In this document: piece after piece, positions 54,835 through 64,000 of the stretch
How positions within the stretch are numbered: the first letter of the stretch is position 1
Layout: the number at the start of each line of letters is the position of its first letter
Assembly (NCBI RefSeq): GCF_020268605.1
Contig: NZ_CP084222.1
Location: 496,001-560,000 of the forward strand
Length of the DNA: 64,000 nucleotides
From: Arsenophonus apicola
GTDB taxonomy: Bacteria > Pseudomonadota > Gammaproteobacteria > Enterobacterales > Enterobacteriaceae
Reading direction: 5' to 3'
Made by a program: the position numbers and the translations under genes
The notes under the pieces: generated by a model
What the model saw: the letters and a program-made list of their open reading frames with translations, nothing else
Told to the model about the DNA's origin: nothing
The model's database searches: none

Positions 54835-55188
54835 TTATTTAGTATTCAAGCGCTCTTTGATACGAGCAGCTTTACCCGAACGCTCTCGCAGGTAATACAA
54901 TTTAGCTCTGCGAACAGCACCACAACGTTTAACTGTGATACTATCTATAACTGGTGAATGTGTCTGGAATACCCGCTCGACACCTTCACCATTAGAAATT
55001 TTACGAACCGTAAATGCTGAATGCAAACCGCGGTTACGAATAGCGATAACCACGCCCTCGAATGCCTGCAGACGTCTTTTAGAACCTTCAACCACCCATA
55101 CCTTAACTTCTACGGTATCACCTGGACGAAATGAAGGAATATTTTGCTTCATTTGCTCTTGTTCAAGCTGTTTAATAATGTTGCTCAT
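54835..55188 (-). CDS. rplS: 50S ribosomal protein L19
   Basis: 117 residues, full length (E. coli 115). FRPGDTVEVKVWVVEGSKRR and FTVRKISNGEGVERVFQTHSP are the L19 signatures. L19 lies at the 30S-50S interface. Last gene of the rpsP operon, intact, followed by a terminator. Confidence 0.98.
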   Translation of the reverse strand: MSNIIKQLEQEQMKQNIPSFRPGDTVEVKVWVVEGSKRRLQAFEGVVIAIRNRGLHSAFTVRKISNGEGVERVFQTHSPVIDSITVKRCGAVRRAKLYYLRERSGKAARIKERLNTK

Positions 55189-55244
55189 AATTACTCTCTT
55201 ACCCTAGGTAAACTGATATATACAAGACAGTGTGATACAGTGTC

Positions 55245-56000
55245 TCAATTAATACGTTGTTGTTCTTCATATTCCTGTTGGAATTCTGCCAACAACATTC
55301 TCTGCTCGTCAGTCAGAGCTAGGCTTGTTAGAAGTTCAGGTCTTCTAAGCCAAGTTCGGCCTAGTGACTGTTTTCTTCTCCAACGCTCTATTTCTGCATG
55401 GTTGCCCGACAATAAGACACTCGGAACTTCCATACCTTCTAACACCTCAGGACGGGTATAGTGAGGACAATCAAGTAACCCAGTCATGAAAGAGTCCTCT
55501 TCCGCTGATGCATGATGACCTAATACACCAGGAATAAACCGGGAAATTGAATCGATCATTAACATTGCTGGTAATTCTCCTCCACTAAGAACATAATCAC
55601 CAATTGACCATTCTTCATCAATTTCGGTTTCAATGATCCGTTCATCAATACCTTCATATCGACCACAAACTAAAATAAGCTTTTTATTTGCCGTTAATTG
55701 GCAAACTCCTTGCTGATTAAGTTTGCGCCCCTGTGGTGAAAGATAAATTACTTTAGCATCTTCACCGATCACAGATTTTGCTGCATGAATGGCATCTCTA
55801 AGAGGCTGCACCATCATCAACATACCTGGACCTCCGCCATAAGGGCGATCATCTACAGTGCGGTGCCTGTCGTGAGTATAATCTCGCGGATCCCAACACT
55901 GTATATTCAATAGGCCATTTTTTACTGCGCGACCTATCACCCCATACTCGGTTATTGCGCGAAACATTTCTGGAAACAGGCTAATAATCCCAATCCACAT
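55245..56000 (-). CDS. trmD: tRNA (guanine-37-N1)-methyltransferase
   Basis: 251 residues from the ATG at 56000 (MWIGIISLFPEMF, as in E. coli); an in-frame GTG adds four residues. Trefoil-knot SPOUT enzyme using SAM to make m1G37 and prevent frameshifting. DDRPYGGGPGMLM, GRYEGIDERI and the knot loop GDYVLSGGELPAM are intact. Third gene of the operon. Confidence 0.98.
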   Translation of the reverse strand: MWIGIISLFPEMFRAITEYGVIGRAVKNGLLNIQCWDPRDYTHDRHRTVDDRPYGGGPGMLMMVQPLRDAIHAAKSVIGEDAKVIYLSPQGRKLNQQGVCQLTANKKLILVCGRYEGIDERIIETEIDEEWSIGDYVLSGGELPAMLMIDSISRFIPGVLGHHASAEEDSFMTGLLDCPHYTRPEVLEGMEVPSVLLSGNHAEIERWRRKQSLGRTWLRRPELLTSLALTDEQRMLLAEFQQEYEEQQRIN

Positions 56001-56034
56001 CTTGCGTTCCACTCATAAAACCTGCAATTGGCGT

Positions 56035-56583
56035 TTAAAAACCAGGATCCCAATCTACTTCAATTGTCTTAGTAGTAAGATCAACGTTTTTGATCACCTG
56101 CTCATCAAGAAACGGTATTAACCGCTCTTTAATACCGAATGCATCTTTCAGATTTGCTTTAATTACCAGCACATCATTTGAGCCTGTTTCCATTAAATCC
56201 TGAACATAACCCAAACTATAACCTTTAATAGTTATGACCTGGCAACCAATCAGATCTTTCCAATAATACTCATTACCTTCAAGTACAGGTAGTTGCGCTG
56301 AATCAACGATAATTTCGCAATTAGTCATTGAATTAGCCGCACTTCTATCATCAATATGCTTTATTTTGATGATAATATCTTGGTTATGATGTTTCCAACC
56401 TTCTAACTCCAGTCGTTGCCACTGACCAGAACGTTGAATAAACCAAGGCTGATACTCAAAAATATCTTCGGTATATTCGGTGGATGAAAAAACTCTGAGC
56501 CAACCACGAATGCCATGGGCAGAGCCTAATTTTCCTAATACAATAGGATTAACAGGGATCTTAAGGCAAACCTCTTTGCTCAT
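56035..56583 (-). CDS. rimM: 16S rRNA processing protein RimM
   Basis: About 182 residues (start at 56583; upstream GTG/ATG alternatives add three). N-terminal beta barrel GKLGSAHGIRGWLRVFS, then a PRC-barrel with YYWKDLIGCQV and a C-terminal IPFLDEQVIKNVD. Binds S19 in late 30S head assembly. Second gene of the operon, intact. Confidence 0.97.
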   Translation of the reverse strand: MSKEVCLKIPVNPIVLGKLGSAHGIRGWLRVFSSTEYTEDIFEYQPWFIQRSGQWQRLELEGWKHHNQDIIIKIKHIDDRSAANSMTNCEIIVDSAQLPVLEGNEYYWKDLIGCQVITIKGYSLGYVQDLMETGSNDVLVIKANLKDAFGIKERLIPFLDEQVIKNVDLTTKTIEVDWDPGF

Positions 56584-56601
56584 CACCACCACCGTAGTAA
56601 A

Positions 56602-56850
56602 TTAAGCTGCTTTTTTTGCTTGTTTGATCAGTGTTGAAACACGATCAGAAACTGTTGCACCTAAACCAACCCAATGCTCAACACGATCTAAATCTAAACG
56701 CAACTCTTCCGCATTACCTGATGCGATAGGGTTAAAAAAACCTATACGCTCAATAAAGCGACCATCACGTGCATTACGGCTATCTGTGACAACGATTTGA
56801 TAAAATGGACGCTTCTTTGCGCCACCACGAGCTAAACGAATTGTTACCAT
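56602..56850 (-). CDS. rpsP: 30S ribosomal protein S16
   Basis: 82 residues from the ATG at 56850 (GAGG six bases upstream; MVTIRLARGGAKKRPFYQIV). A longer frame to 56871 is not needed. First gene of rpsP-rimM-trmD-rplS, intact. Confidence 0.98.
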   Translation of the reverse strand: MVTIRLARGGAKKRPFYQIVVTDSRNARDGRFIERIGFFNPIASGNAEELRLDLDRVEHWVGLGATVSDRVSTLIKQAKKAA

Positions 56851-56988
56851 AACATCCTCATTAGTTAACAAAACAACCAGACCCTATCGAGGAATAGAGT
56901 CTGGTTGTTATATAAAAAGCCCCAAGATTCTACTCTTTTTAAGATAAAAAGCAATCAAAAGTACGAATTGTTTATTTAATGTTGGTTG

Positions 56989-58350
56989 TTAAGCACCAGG
57001 GAAACCCGGTGGCATCATCCCTTTCATTCCACGCATCATCTTAGCTAATCCGCCTTTTTTCATTTTCTTCATCATACGTTGCATATCATCAAACTGCTTA
57101 AGTAGCCGATTAACATCCTGTACTTGTGTGCCAGAACCGGCTGCAATGCGCCTCTTGCGTGATCCTTTAATAATTTCGGGTTTTTGTCGTTCTTTAGTAG
57201 TCATTGAGCTAATAATTGCTTCCATTCTGACCAACATTTTATCATCCATTTGTGACTTAACCGCATCAGGAACTTGGGATATACCTGGCATTTTACTTAA
57301 CATACTGGCCATACCGCCCATATTGCGCATCTGTTTAAGCTGCTCAAGAAAATCATTTAGATCAAAACTATTCCCTTTTTTAAGTTTATGAGCAAGCTTC
57401 TCCGCCTTTTCACGGTCAACTTTGCTTTCTATCTCTTCAATCAGCGATAAAACATCTCCCATACCAAGGATACGGGAGGCAATCCTGTCAGGATAAAAAG
57501 GCTCTAAGCCATCAATTTTCTCCCCTATTCCCAAAAATTTAATGGGTTTACCAGTAATATGGCGGATTGATAATGCGGCACCACCACGAGCATCACCATC
57601 AATTTTCGTTAATATAACACCGGTTAATGGCAATGTTTCATTAAAAGACTTAGCAGTATTAGCCGCATCTTGCCCAGTCATTGCATCAACAATAAATAGG
57701 GTTTCAATTGGATTAACAGCACGATGGATTGTCTGAATTTCTTCCATCATGGCTTCATCAACATGCAGACGCCCAGCGGTATCGATGATTAGCACATCAT
57801 AAAATTTTAATTTTGCATGTTGTAACGCATTAATCGCAATCTCAACGGGTTTTTCGCTTGAGGTGGATGGAAAAAAATCAATTCCTACCGTTTGAGTGAG
57901 TGTTTCTAATTGCTTAATGGCAGCAGGACGATAAATATCAGCAGAAACGACTAACACTTTTTTCTTCTGTTTTTCTTTTAATATTTTACCTAATTTAGCC
58001 ACAGTGGTGGTTTTACCCGCACCTTGCAAACCCGCCATAAGAATAACAGCCGGAGGTTGTATGGCTAAATTTAAAGCGCTATTCTCCTCACCCATTGCTT
58101 TGGTGAGCTCATTTTGCACAATTTTAACAAATTCTTGCCCTGGTGTTAGACTTTTATTGACATCTTGACCTACTGCACTTTCTTTTACCGATTGAATAAA
58201 TTCGCGTACGACTGGCAAAGCAACATCCGCTTCTAATAGCGCCATGCGAACTTCACGTAAGGTTTCTTTAATATTGTCTTCAGTCAATCTTCCACGGCCA
58301 CTAATATTGCGCAAGGTACGCGAAAGTCTGTCAGTTAAATTATCAAACAT
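56989..58350 (-). CDS. ffh: Signal recognition particle protein Ffh
   Basis: 453 residues, full length. N domain, then the GTPase G domain with P-loop GLQGAGKTTT, DTAGRLHVDE and TKIDGDARGG, and a Met-rich M domain (MMKKMKKGGLAKMMRGMKGM) that binds 4.5S RNA and signal sequences. It targets inner-membrane proteins with FtsY. Stands alone upstream of the rpsP operon; divergent from ypjD, as in E. coli. Confidence 0.98.
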   Translation of the reverse strand: MFDNLTDRLSRTLRNISGRGRLTEDNIKETLREVRMALLEADVALPVVREFIQSVKESAVGQDVNKSLTPGQEFVKIVQNELTKAMGEENSALNLAIQPPAVILMAGLQGAGKTTTVAKLGKILKEKQKKKVLVVSADIYRPAAIKQLETLTQTVGIDFFPSTSSEKPVEIAINALQHAKLKFYDVLIIDTAGRLHVDEAMMEEIQTIHRAVNPIETLFIVDAMTGQDAANTAKSFNETLPLTGVILTKIDGDARGGAALSIRHITGKPIKFLGIGEKIDGLEPFYPDRIASRILGMGDVLSLIEEIESKVDREKAEKLAHKLKKGNSFDLNDFLEQLKQMRNMGGMASMLSKMPGISQVPDAVKSQMDDKMLVRMEAIISSMTTKERQKPEIIKGSRKRRIAAGSGTQVQDVNRLLKQFDDMQRMMKKMKKGGLAKMMRGMKGMMPPGFPGA

Positions 58351-58530
58351 GTGCTTAACTCAATTCTGTTAAAGGGATCTGCTGTCAGTTAATTTTTTAT
58401 TATAACACGATGATAATTCAATCTCTGCATCGAGTTTAATAAGAATAGTGAACAACAGTTGGAGGCAATGCTGGCAAACGCTATACTAACTTACTCACAT
58501 TTAATAAATTAGCTAACAAATAAAAACATT

Positions 58531-59319
58531 ATGTCAGTATTCGCTATTATCGCCATTAGTACCTATTTTTTGAGTGTGCTACTTATTATGCCAGGTTTAG
58601 CTGGTAAACAAAAAATTTATGCCAGGCTGACTCTGGTATTAGCAGTTATTGCTCTGCTAAGCCATGGTATCGCATTAAAAACATTGATCTTTGTTAGCGG
58701 AGGTCAAAACTTAACCTTATTAAATTTAGGCTCTACCGTCAGTTTGTTAGTCAGTATCATTATGACCATTGTTGCTTTTAACGGTCGCGCCTGGTTTCTA
58801 CTACCGATCGTTTATAGTTTATCTATTATTAATTTACTATTAGCAACCATTATGCCTGGTGAGTTTATTACCCACTTAAAAGCAAGTGTGACTACTTTTA
58901 TTCATATCGGGTTAGCATTATTAGGCTATGCAACCCTGATTATTGCTGCTTTATATGCCCTACAATTAGCTTTATTAGATTATCAATTAAAAAATAAAAA
59001 ATTAATATTTACACCGGATATACCACCATTAATGGTTATTGAACGTAAAATGTTCCATATTATCCAAGTTGGGGTCATTTTACTCACTCTCACCCTCGGG
59101 ACAGGAATGATTTTTATGGATAATGTTTTTAATAAAGAAAACATCCATAAAGCTATTTTATCCATTTGTGCTTGGGTTATTTACCTTATTTTGTTATGGG
59201 GTCACTTTCATCACGGATGGCGCGGTAGAAGGGTTATCGTGTTTAATCTGATTGGCGCTTTTATTTTAACATTGGCTTTTTTTGGTAATCGATTGCTACA
59301 GCATGTAGTAACCATTTAA
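58531..59319 (+). CDS. ypjD: Inner-membrane protein YpjD (CcsA/HemX-like)
   Basis: 262 residues with about eight hydrophobic segments, and conserved histidines in the cytochrome c assembly-like region (TTFIHIGLALLGYATL, WGHFHHGWRGRR). In E. coli it neighbours ffh and yfjD, as here. Exact function is not established; the domain family handles haem. Confidence 0.9.
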   Translation: MSVFAIIAISTYFLSVLLIMPGLAGKQKIYARLTLVLAVIALLSHGIALKTLIFVSGGQNLTLLNLGSTVSLLVSIIMTIVAFNGRAWFLLPIVYSLSIINLLLATIMPGEFITHLKASVTTFIHIGLALLGYATLIIAALYALQLALLDYQLKNKKLIFTPDIPPLMVIERKMFHIIQVGVILLTLTLGTGMIFMDNVFNKENIHKAILSICAWVIYLILLWGHFHHGWRGRRVIVFNLIGAFILTLAFFGNRLLQHVVTI

Positions 59320-59368
59320 TTTTTAGACTATTTTACAATTAACTGATGAACAATATAGGAATTTTACC

Positions 59369-60661
59369 TTGGAGCAAGTCTCAACCAGTACTTTAATCAT
59401 TATACTTATAGTCATGATTATTTTATCAGCCTATTTTTCTGCCTCAGAAACAGGAATGATGACCCTTAATCGATATCGATTACGCCATTTAGCCAAACAT
59501 GGCCATCAAGCTGCTCGTCGCGTTGAATCACTATTAAAACAGCCAGATCGCCTAATCAGTCTTATTTTGATTGGTAATAATTTGATTAATATATTAGCCT
59601 CATCGCTAGCAACCATTGTCGGAATGAGACTTTACGGCGATGTTGGTGTTGCTATTGCTACTGGTACCTTAACTTTTGTGATCCTGGTTTTTGCCGAAGT
59701 GTTACCCAAAACCATGGCGGCACTCTATCCAGAAAAAGTGGCTTTTCCTAGTAGTATTCTGCTTAAACCGCTACAGAAATTGATGTTACCCGTTGTTTGG
59801 TTATTTAACACAATCACCCTTATGTTCATGCATTTCTTTGGCATTAGATCACCCATTATCAGTAGCGATGCGATTAGCAAAGATGAATTGCGTACGATTG
59901 TTAATGAATCTAAAAGTAAACTTTCTCGCCGTAATCAGGATATGTTGATCTCAATTTTAGATTTAGAAAAAGTTACCGTCGGCGACATTATGGTTCCTCG
60001 CAATGAAATCGTTGGCATTGACATTAATAGCGAATGGAAATCGATTATCCGCCAATTAACACACTCGCCACACGGGCGAATTGTTCTTTACCGAGATACC
60101 CTTGATGATATTATCGGCATGCTACGTGTTCGTGAAGCCTATCGATTGATGGTCGAAAAGAAAGAATTTAACAAGCAAAACCTAATCAGAGCGGCGGATA
60201 AAATTTATTTTATTCCAGAGAGTACGCCATTAAATATACAACTAATAAAATTTCAACGTAATAATGAAAAAGTAGGGATTATTGTTGATGAATATGGTGA
60301 TATTCAAGGACTGGTGACGGTAGAAGATATTATTGAAGAGATTGTTGGTGATTTTACTACCTCAATGTCGCCCAGTTTAGCCGAGGAAGTTTTACCCCAA
60401 ACCGATGGCTCTGTATTAATTGATGGAACTGCTAATATACGAGAACTCAATAAAGCTTTTGATTGGCACTTATCTGTTGACGGCGCCAGGACTATCAATG
60501 GTTTGTTATTAGAAGAGCTAGGTGACACTCCCATGCTAAATACTGAAATCCTGATAGGTAAGTACCGTTTTGAAGTATTAGCTATCAATGGTAATGTTAT
60601 CAAACAAGTTAGAGCAATGCCGATTGATTTAGCCTTTACGACAGAACAAAAATCATCCTAG
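59369..60661 (+). CDS. yfjD: CNNM/CorB-family protein YfjD
   Basis: 430 residues starting at TTG (59369), with TAGGA upstream, and giving MEQVSTSTLIIILIVMI like the E. coli protein. DUF21 membrane domain (SASETGMMTLNRYRLRH, FAEVLPKT), then a CBS pair (VTVGDIMVPRNEIVGI, VTVEDIIEEIVGD) and the CorC/HlyC C-terminal domain. The family is linked to Mg2+/Co2+ resistance and transport. Intact; second gene after ypjD. Confidence 0.94.
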   Translation: MEQVSTSTLIIILIVMIILSAYFSASETGMMTLNRYRLRHLAKHGHQAARRVESLLKQPDRLISLILIGNNLINILASSLATIVGMRLYGDVGVAIATGTLTFVILVFAEVLPKTMAALYPEKVAFPSSILLKPLQKLMLPVVWLFNTITLMFMHFFGIRSPIISSDAISKDELRTIVNESKSKLSRRNQDMLISILDLEKVTVGDIMVPRNEIVGIDINSEWKSIIRQLTHSPHGRIVLYRDTLDDIIGMLRVREAYRLMVEKKEFNKQNLIRAADKIYFIPESTPLNIQLIKFQRNNEKVGIIVDEYGDIQGLVTVEDIIEEIVGDFTTSMSPSLAEEVLPQTDGSVLIDGTANIRELNKAFDWHLSVDGARTINGLLLEELGDTPMLNTEILIGKYRFEVLAINGNVIKQVRAMPIDLAFTTEQKSS

Positions 60662-60693
60662 CTAACGTTTTAGCCGCCTTTTATTAAGCTATT

Positions 60694-61209
60694 TTATGAT
60701 GATAACTGAGTTAATTTTTCTTTCGATAACATCAATTCGCCATTTTTATTAATAACTATACCACTTTCAATCACATTGCAAGCAATTTGCTGCGCTTCAA
60801 TTAAAGAGTGCATTTCATAAGTACCACACTGATATTTATTTAACTCAGGTATTTGATTTTGAGCTGTGACCTTCAATACATCTTGCATGGCCATTTTCCA
60901 AGCGTCAGCAACACATTGTTCATTAGGCTGACCAATTAGACTCATATAAAATCCTGTTCGACAACCCATCGGTGAGATATCAATAATTTCTACATCACTA
61001 CTATTAAGGTGATCACGCATAAAACCGGCAAATAAGTGTTCTAATGTATGGATGCCTTTCTCCGTTAATAGCTGTTTGTTTGGCTCACAAAAACGAAGAT
61101 CAAATACTGTGATCGTATCACCATGAGGAGTCTTCATCATTTTAGCAACACGCACAGCAGGTGCTTTCATCTGGGTATGATCAACCATAAAACTATCAAG
61201 TAGTGGCAT
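60694..61209 (-). CDS. luxS: S-ribosylhomocysteine lyase
   Basis: 171 residues, full length. Metal ligands His54 and His58 (HTLEHLF) and Cys128 (YQCGTYEM), with catalytic Glu57 and Cys83 (MGCRTGFY). Cleaves S-ribosylhomocysteine to homocysteine and DPD, the precursor of autoinducer-2. Upstream of it lies gshA, the E. coli neighbour. Intact. Confidence 0.97.
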   Translation of the reverse strand: MPLLDSFMVDHTQMKAPAVRVAKMMKTPHGDTITVFDLRFCEPNKQLLTEKGIHTLEHLFAGFMRDHLNSSDVEIIDISPMGCRTGFYMSLIGQPNEQCVADAWKMAMQDVLKVTAQNQIPELNKYQCGTYEMHSLIEAQQIACNVIESGIVINKNGELMLSKEKLTQLSS

Positions 61210-61361
61210 TATTGTAACCTCTAAAAATTAATTTTTTACAAAATAAATGGAACTTCTCACCATATTGCAAGTCTTACTTAGGCAAGACGCGAAAATTGTT
61301 ATCATCCTATTCTCTAAGAGATTTATTTTGGCCACTTTGTAGTGGCCATTTTCTTTTATTA

Positions 61362-62921
61362 TCACCCTGCATGTTTCTGCAAGTAGCGCTCAAAACTTAT
61401 TTTATCTGCTTGTTCAATTGCTAATTGTTTGCGAATTGAGGCGTGATGAACATTAGTAAACTCAGTCGCTGTTATCACTTCATAAGGTTCATTGATTAAT
61501 TGCTGATAATATCTTTTGGCTAACTGTAAGCCATATTGACTAATGCTTTGTTCAATCATTGGCGATAATATTTGGCCAGAATAAGTAAGCTCTGGATTTT
61601 CAAACATTGCTATCAATTGAGAACAAATTTCACGATATCGGGTATTACCGCTCACATCTAACACATCAGCAACTCTAATTAAATCATCAAATAATATCTG
61701 CCCTACTTCTTTTAAAGGTCTCATTGATTCACCGCAACCAACACCGATTATTTGTCCAGGTTTACGACCTTCAAGGATCACTCTATTCCAATTCGTTCGA
61801 CAACAATTTAACTCTTTTTCATCCATCAAGGGTGCATCTGCTAACCCACACCAGATTAAAAACAGATCAAGAAAATGGATCTGAGCTTCATCAATACCAA
61901 TGGCAGTAAATGGGTTAATATCCAAAGCTCTAACTTCAATATATTCGATTCCTCTTTTTAACAGTGCATCGGACGGCGACTCATCACCAATGAGCACTCG
62001 TTTGGGCCGAATAGGCGCATATAATTCATTTTCAATTTGTAAAATATTGGTATTCAGCTGCAAATGTTTGCCATCTTTATTGTATATACCTAATTTTGTG
62101 AATTCAGGCGATGGCTGTTTTATCGCTTGTTTAAGGCCAGTAACATAAGTCGATAGATCATTAAAGGTAATACTCAGATCACTTTGGAATTTATTGGTAT
62201 ATCCCAAATCACTCATTCGTAGTGATGTAGCATAAGGTAGATAATAGGTTCCTTTAGCTGTCTTCTCAAAAGGAAGATGCCTGACCTTGCCGTGCAAAAA
62301 AGAACCACAAATTGCAGGCGACGCGCCAAATAAATAGGGGATCACCCAACCAAAACGGTAATAATTACGAATGAGCCGAAAATAACCAGCAGAAATTTTA
62401 TCCTTACCAGTTTCGGCATTTTTAACACCAACCCATGCTTGCCAAAATTCAATCGGTAAAGAAAAATTATAATGGATCCCTGCAATTGTTTGCATTAACG
62501 CACCATAACGATTTTTTAATCCTTCCCGATATAAAGTTTTAAAACGGCCAATATTAGAAACACCATATTGAGCAAGTTTAATGTTATCTTGGCGCTTTAT
62601 AAAACAAGGCATACTCAATGGCCACATCAATTCATGATCAAGATGACGTGCGGTATAACGATGTAGATCTCGTAAAAATGCCAAAACGTGCCCAATATTA
62701 TTATCAACCGGGGTGATGAATTCCAACAAAGCTTCAGCGAAGTCAGTCGTGATCCATGGATGAGTTAACGCTTTCCCTAAACTATTAGGGTGTGGAGACT
62801 TAGCCAAATCGCCTGTTGGCGTAATTCTCAATGTTTCACGTTCAATACCTCGACGAAGACCCTGTAAAATATTAGGCCGTGCCTCTAACCATGATAGCGC
62901 TTTTGATACATTCGGGATCAA
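61362..62921 (-). CDS. gshA: Glutamate-cysteine ligase
   Basis: 519 residues (E. coli 518), first step of glutathione synthesis. N-terminal RRGIERETLRITPTG, the HPWITTDFAEALLEFITP active-site strand and IEVRALDINPFTAIGI are conserved. ATG at 62921. It lies in the E. coli order luxS-gshA-tRNA-Arg-tRNA-Ser, lacking yqaA/yqaB. Intact. Confidence 0.97.
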   Translation of the reverse strand: MIPNVSKALSWLEARPNILQGLRRGIERETLRITPTGDLAKSPHPNSLGKALTHPWITTDFAEALLEFITPVDNNIGHVLAFLRDLHRYTARHLDHELMWPLSMPCFIKRQDNIKLAQYGVSNIGRFKTLYREGLKNRYGALMQTIAGIHYNFSLPIEFWQAWVGVKNAETGKDKISAGYFRLIRNYYRFGWVIPYLFGASPAICGSFLHGKVRHLPFEKTAKGTYYLPYATSLRMSDLGYTNKFQSDLSITFNDLSTYVTGLKQAIKQPSPEFTKLGIYNKDGKHLQLNTNILQIENELYAPIRPKRVLIGDESPSDALLKRGIEYIEVRALDINPFTAIGIDEAQIHFLDLFLIWCGLADAPLMDEKELNCCRTNWNRVILEGRKPGQIIGVGCGESMRPLKEVGQILFDDLIRVADVLDVSGNTRYREICSQLIAMFENPELTYSGQILSPMIEQSISQYGLQLAKRYYQQLINEPYEVITATEFTNVHHASIRKQLAIEQADKISFERYLQKHAG

Positions 62922-63072
62922 ATCGACCTCCCGTTATCCGTTCGTTATTTTTACTTTTAGAAAAGTTACTTTAGCGTAAATAACTAGAATTGTCGCCGTC
63001 TAGATCATTTAGACCAAATGACTAAAGTAATAGGTATATTTTATTAATAAACACATTTTAATTATAAAACAA

Positions 63073-63101
63073 AAAACCCTGTCGTTGATTGACAGGGTTT
63101 T
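63073..63101 (-). terminator. Terminator after the tRNA operon
   Basis: 11-bp stem AAAACCCTGTC/GACAGGGTTTT with a 7-base loop, just past the last tRNA-Arg. Confidence 0.85.
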
Positions 63102-63107
63102 ATTATA

Positions 63108-63184
63108 TGGCGCATCCAGAAGGATTCGAACCTCCGACCGCTCGGTTCGTAGCCGAGTACTCTATCCAGCTGAGCTATGGATGC
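63108..63184 (-). tRNA. tRNA-Arg(ACG), copy 1
   Basis: 77 bases with encoded CCA. Acceptor GCATCCA/TGGATGC, anticodon loop CTACGAA. Matches the E. coli argV group. Anticodon A34 would be edited to inosine by TadA. Confidence 0.95.
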
Positions 63185-63256
63185 AATTTCGATTTTGCTT
63201 TTATTAAAGATACGCTAGTTATCCCTAATAAACAATATTCTTTATTCTAAAATTAA

Positions 63257-63333
63257 TGGCGCATCCAGAAGGATTCGAACCTCCGACCGCTCGGTTCGTA
63301 GCCGAGTACTCTATCCAGCTGAGCTATGGATGC
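63257..63333 (-). tRNA. tRNA-Arg(ACG), copy 2
   Basis: Identical in sequence to the copy at 63108 as far as read by eye; the two are 72 bases apart and probably co-transcribed. Confidence 0.95.
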
Positions 63334-63343
63334 ACTATCAAAA

Positions 63344-63436
63344 TGGCGGTGAGGGAGGGATTCGAACCCTCGATGCAGCTATTAACCGCATACTCCCTTA
63401 GCAGGGGATCGCCTTCAGCCTCTCGGCCACCTCACC
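63344..63436 (-). tRNA. serV: tRNA-Ser(GCU)
   Basis: 93 bases with the long variable arm of class II tRNAs, acceptor GGTGAGG/CCTCACC, anticodon loop containing GCT, CCA encoded. First of the serV-argV type cluster; csrA would be expected beyond the window by enterobacterial synteny. Confidence 0.95.
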
Positions 63437-64000
63437 ATCGAATAGCAACGAGAAAATATTAAACCATCTCTCTGTTGCGTGGCGCTCATATTACTTTCCC
63501 AGACTTAGAAGTCAAATAATTTTTCCAATCTTTTTACGTTCTTTAGTCCGTTTGCACATTTCACAATCAAGATGAGTAGTTTAACAACGAAATAAAACAA
63601 TATGGCATTTTATGTTCACCACTAAAAAATTGTCGAAGTTGGAAGATTAGCAGAAAAAAATAGATCAAAAGTAGTTTCTTATCCTTCAATAAAAGAAACT
63701 ATTCCAGAGTAGAATAGTTAACCTAAGCATTTCCTTTTTATAAGCTTATGTTAGCTAATAACTTAATGATTTATTTATAAGCAGGTTAAAAATGCGTTGA
63801 TATCCAACCATTAAAATCCAGCATTTTATTAACAAATATAAAAAATACTAAAAAAAAGACATTTTTTACAATCTCTGTAATTGGTTTTATAGGATACTAA
63901 GCTTGAAAAAATACAGTCATGAAATAGACGGCAATAAGAAACAGCGCTCATTCTATAAATATAATTAACATATACCTAAGAATGAACGCTTTACTAAAAA
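63437..64000. other. Spacer upstream of the tRNA cluster
   Basis: No gene is visible. It holds the tRNA promoter. Near the edge AGCGCTCATTCT (63943-63954) and AGAATGAACGCT (63979-63990) form a 12-bp inverted repeat with one mismatch and a 24-base loop. Confidence 0.4.

Noticed and set aside
1..64000. CRISPR array or cas genes
   Set aside because: No regularly spaced repeats with unique spacers were seen. The repetitive stretches are pentapeptide coding DNA and short att-side repeats.

Overview
The window comes from a low-GC gammaproteobacterial chromosome. The rpsP-rimM-trmD-rplS, ffh, ypjD/yfjD, luxS, gshA and tRNA-Arg/tRNA-Ser blocks are enterobacterial in sequence and order. AT-rich spacers, many broken genes, a PipB2-like type III effector and pentapeptide-repeat proteins point to an insect-associated member of Morganellaceae, most likely Arsenophonus. 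The genus is inferred from style and content, not from a search.

Left part (1-15.4 kb), minus strand: two adjacent same-frame ORFs of a large pentapeptide-repeat exoprotein separated by one TGA; a Bcr/CflA drug transporter; a short MgtE magnesium transporter behind an M-box-like leader; a DedA-like protein; an intact fruBKA operon with Cra operators; an 818-residue protein whose N-terminus resembles the type III effector PipB2; and tRNA-Ile(CAU).

Middle (about 15.4-43.3 kb): a P2-family prophage. Its control end (int, CI, Apl/Cox, CII, gpA, a LexA-box gene) resembles coliphage 186. Its tail and lysis module (DUF2586 sheath, DUF2597 tube, holin, endolysin, overlapping Rz/Rz1) is of the HP1/K139 kind. 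Genes for capsid, both terminase subunits, tape measure and tail completion carry single-base frameshifts, mostly in homopolymers, while the early genes are intact. A two-gene plus-strand cassette, including a SLATT-like membrane protein, sits among the early genes. The borders do not match: the tail end abuts tRNA-Ile(CAU), and the integrase end abuts a 3' fragment of ssrA (tmRNA).

Right of the prophage (43.3-47.5 kb) is a small accessory island: a decayed P4-type integrase C-terminus, an AbiGi-like abortive-infection protein, an unknown 221-residue protein, and two small secreted cysteine-containing proteins.

From 47.5 to 54.5 kb lies a decaying hydrogenase/formate block: selenoprotein fdhF with a frameshift, hypF with an ochre stop, and hydN cut by an IS200/IS605 element. 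The far side of that element carries the first 29 codons of aroF, so the IS marks a rearrangement breakpoint. The remaining 54.8-63.4 kb is intact housekeeping sequence: rplS, trmD, rimM, rpsP, ffh, ypjD, yfjD, luxS, gshA, two tRNA-Arg(ACG) and tRNA-Ser(GCU).
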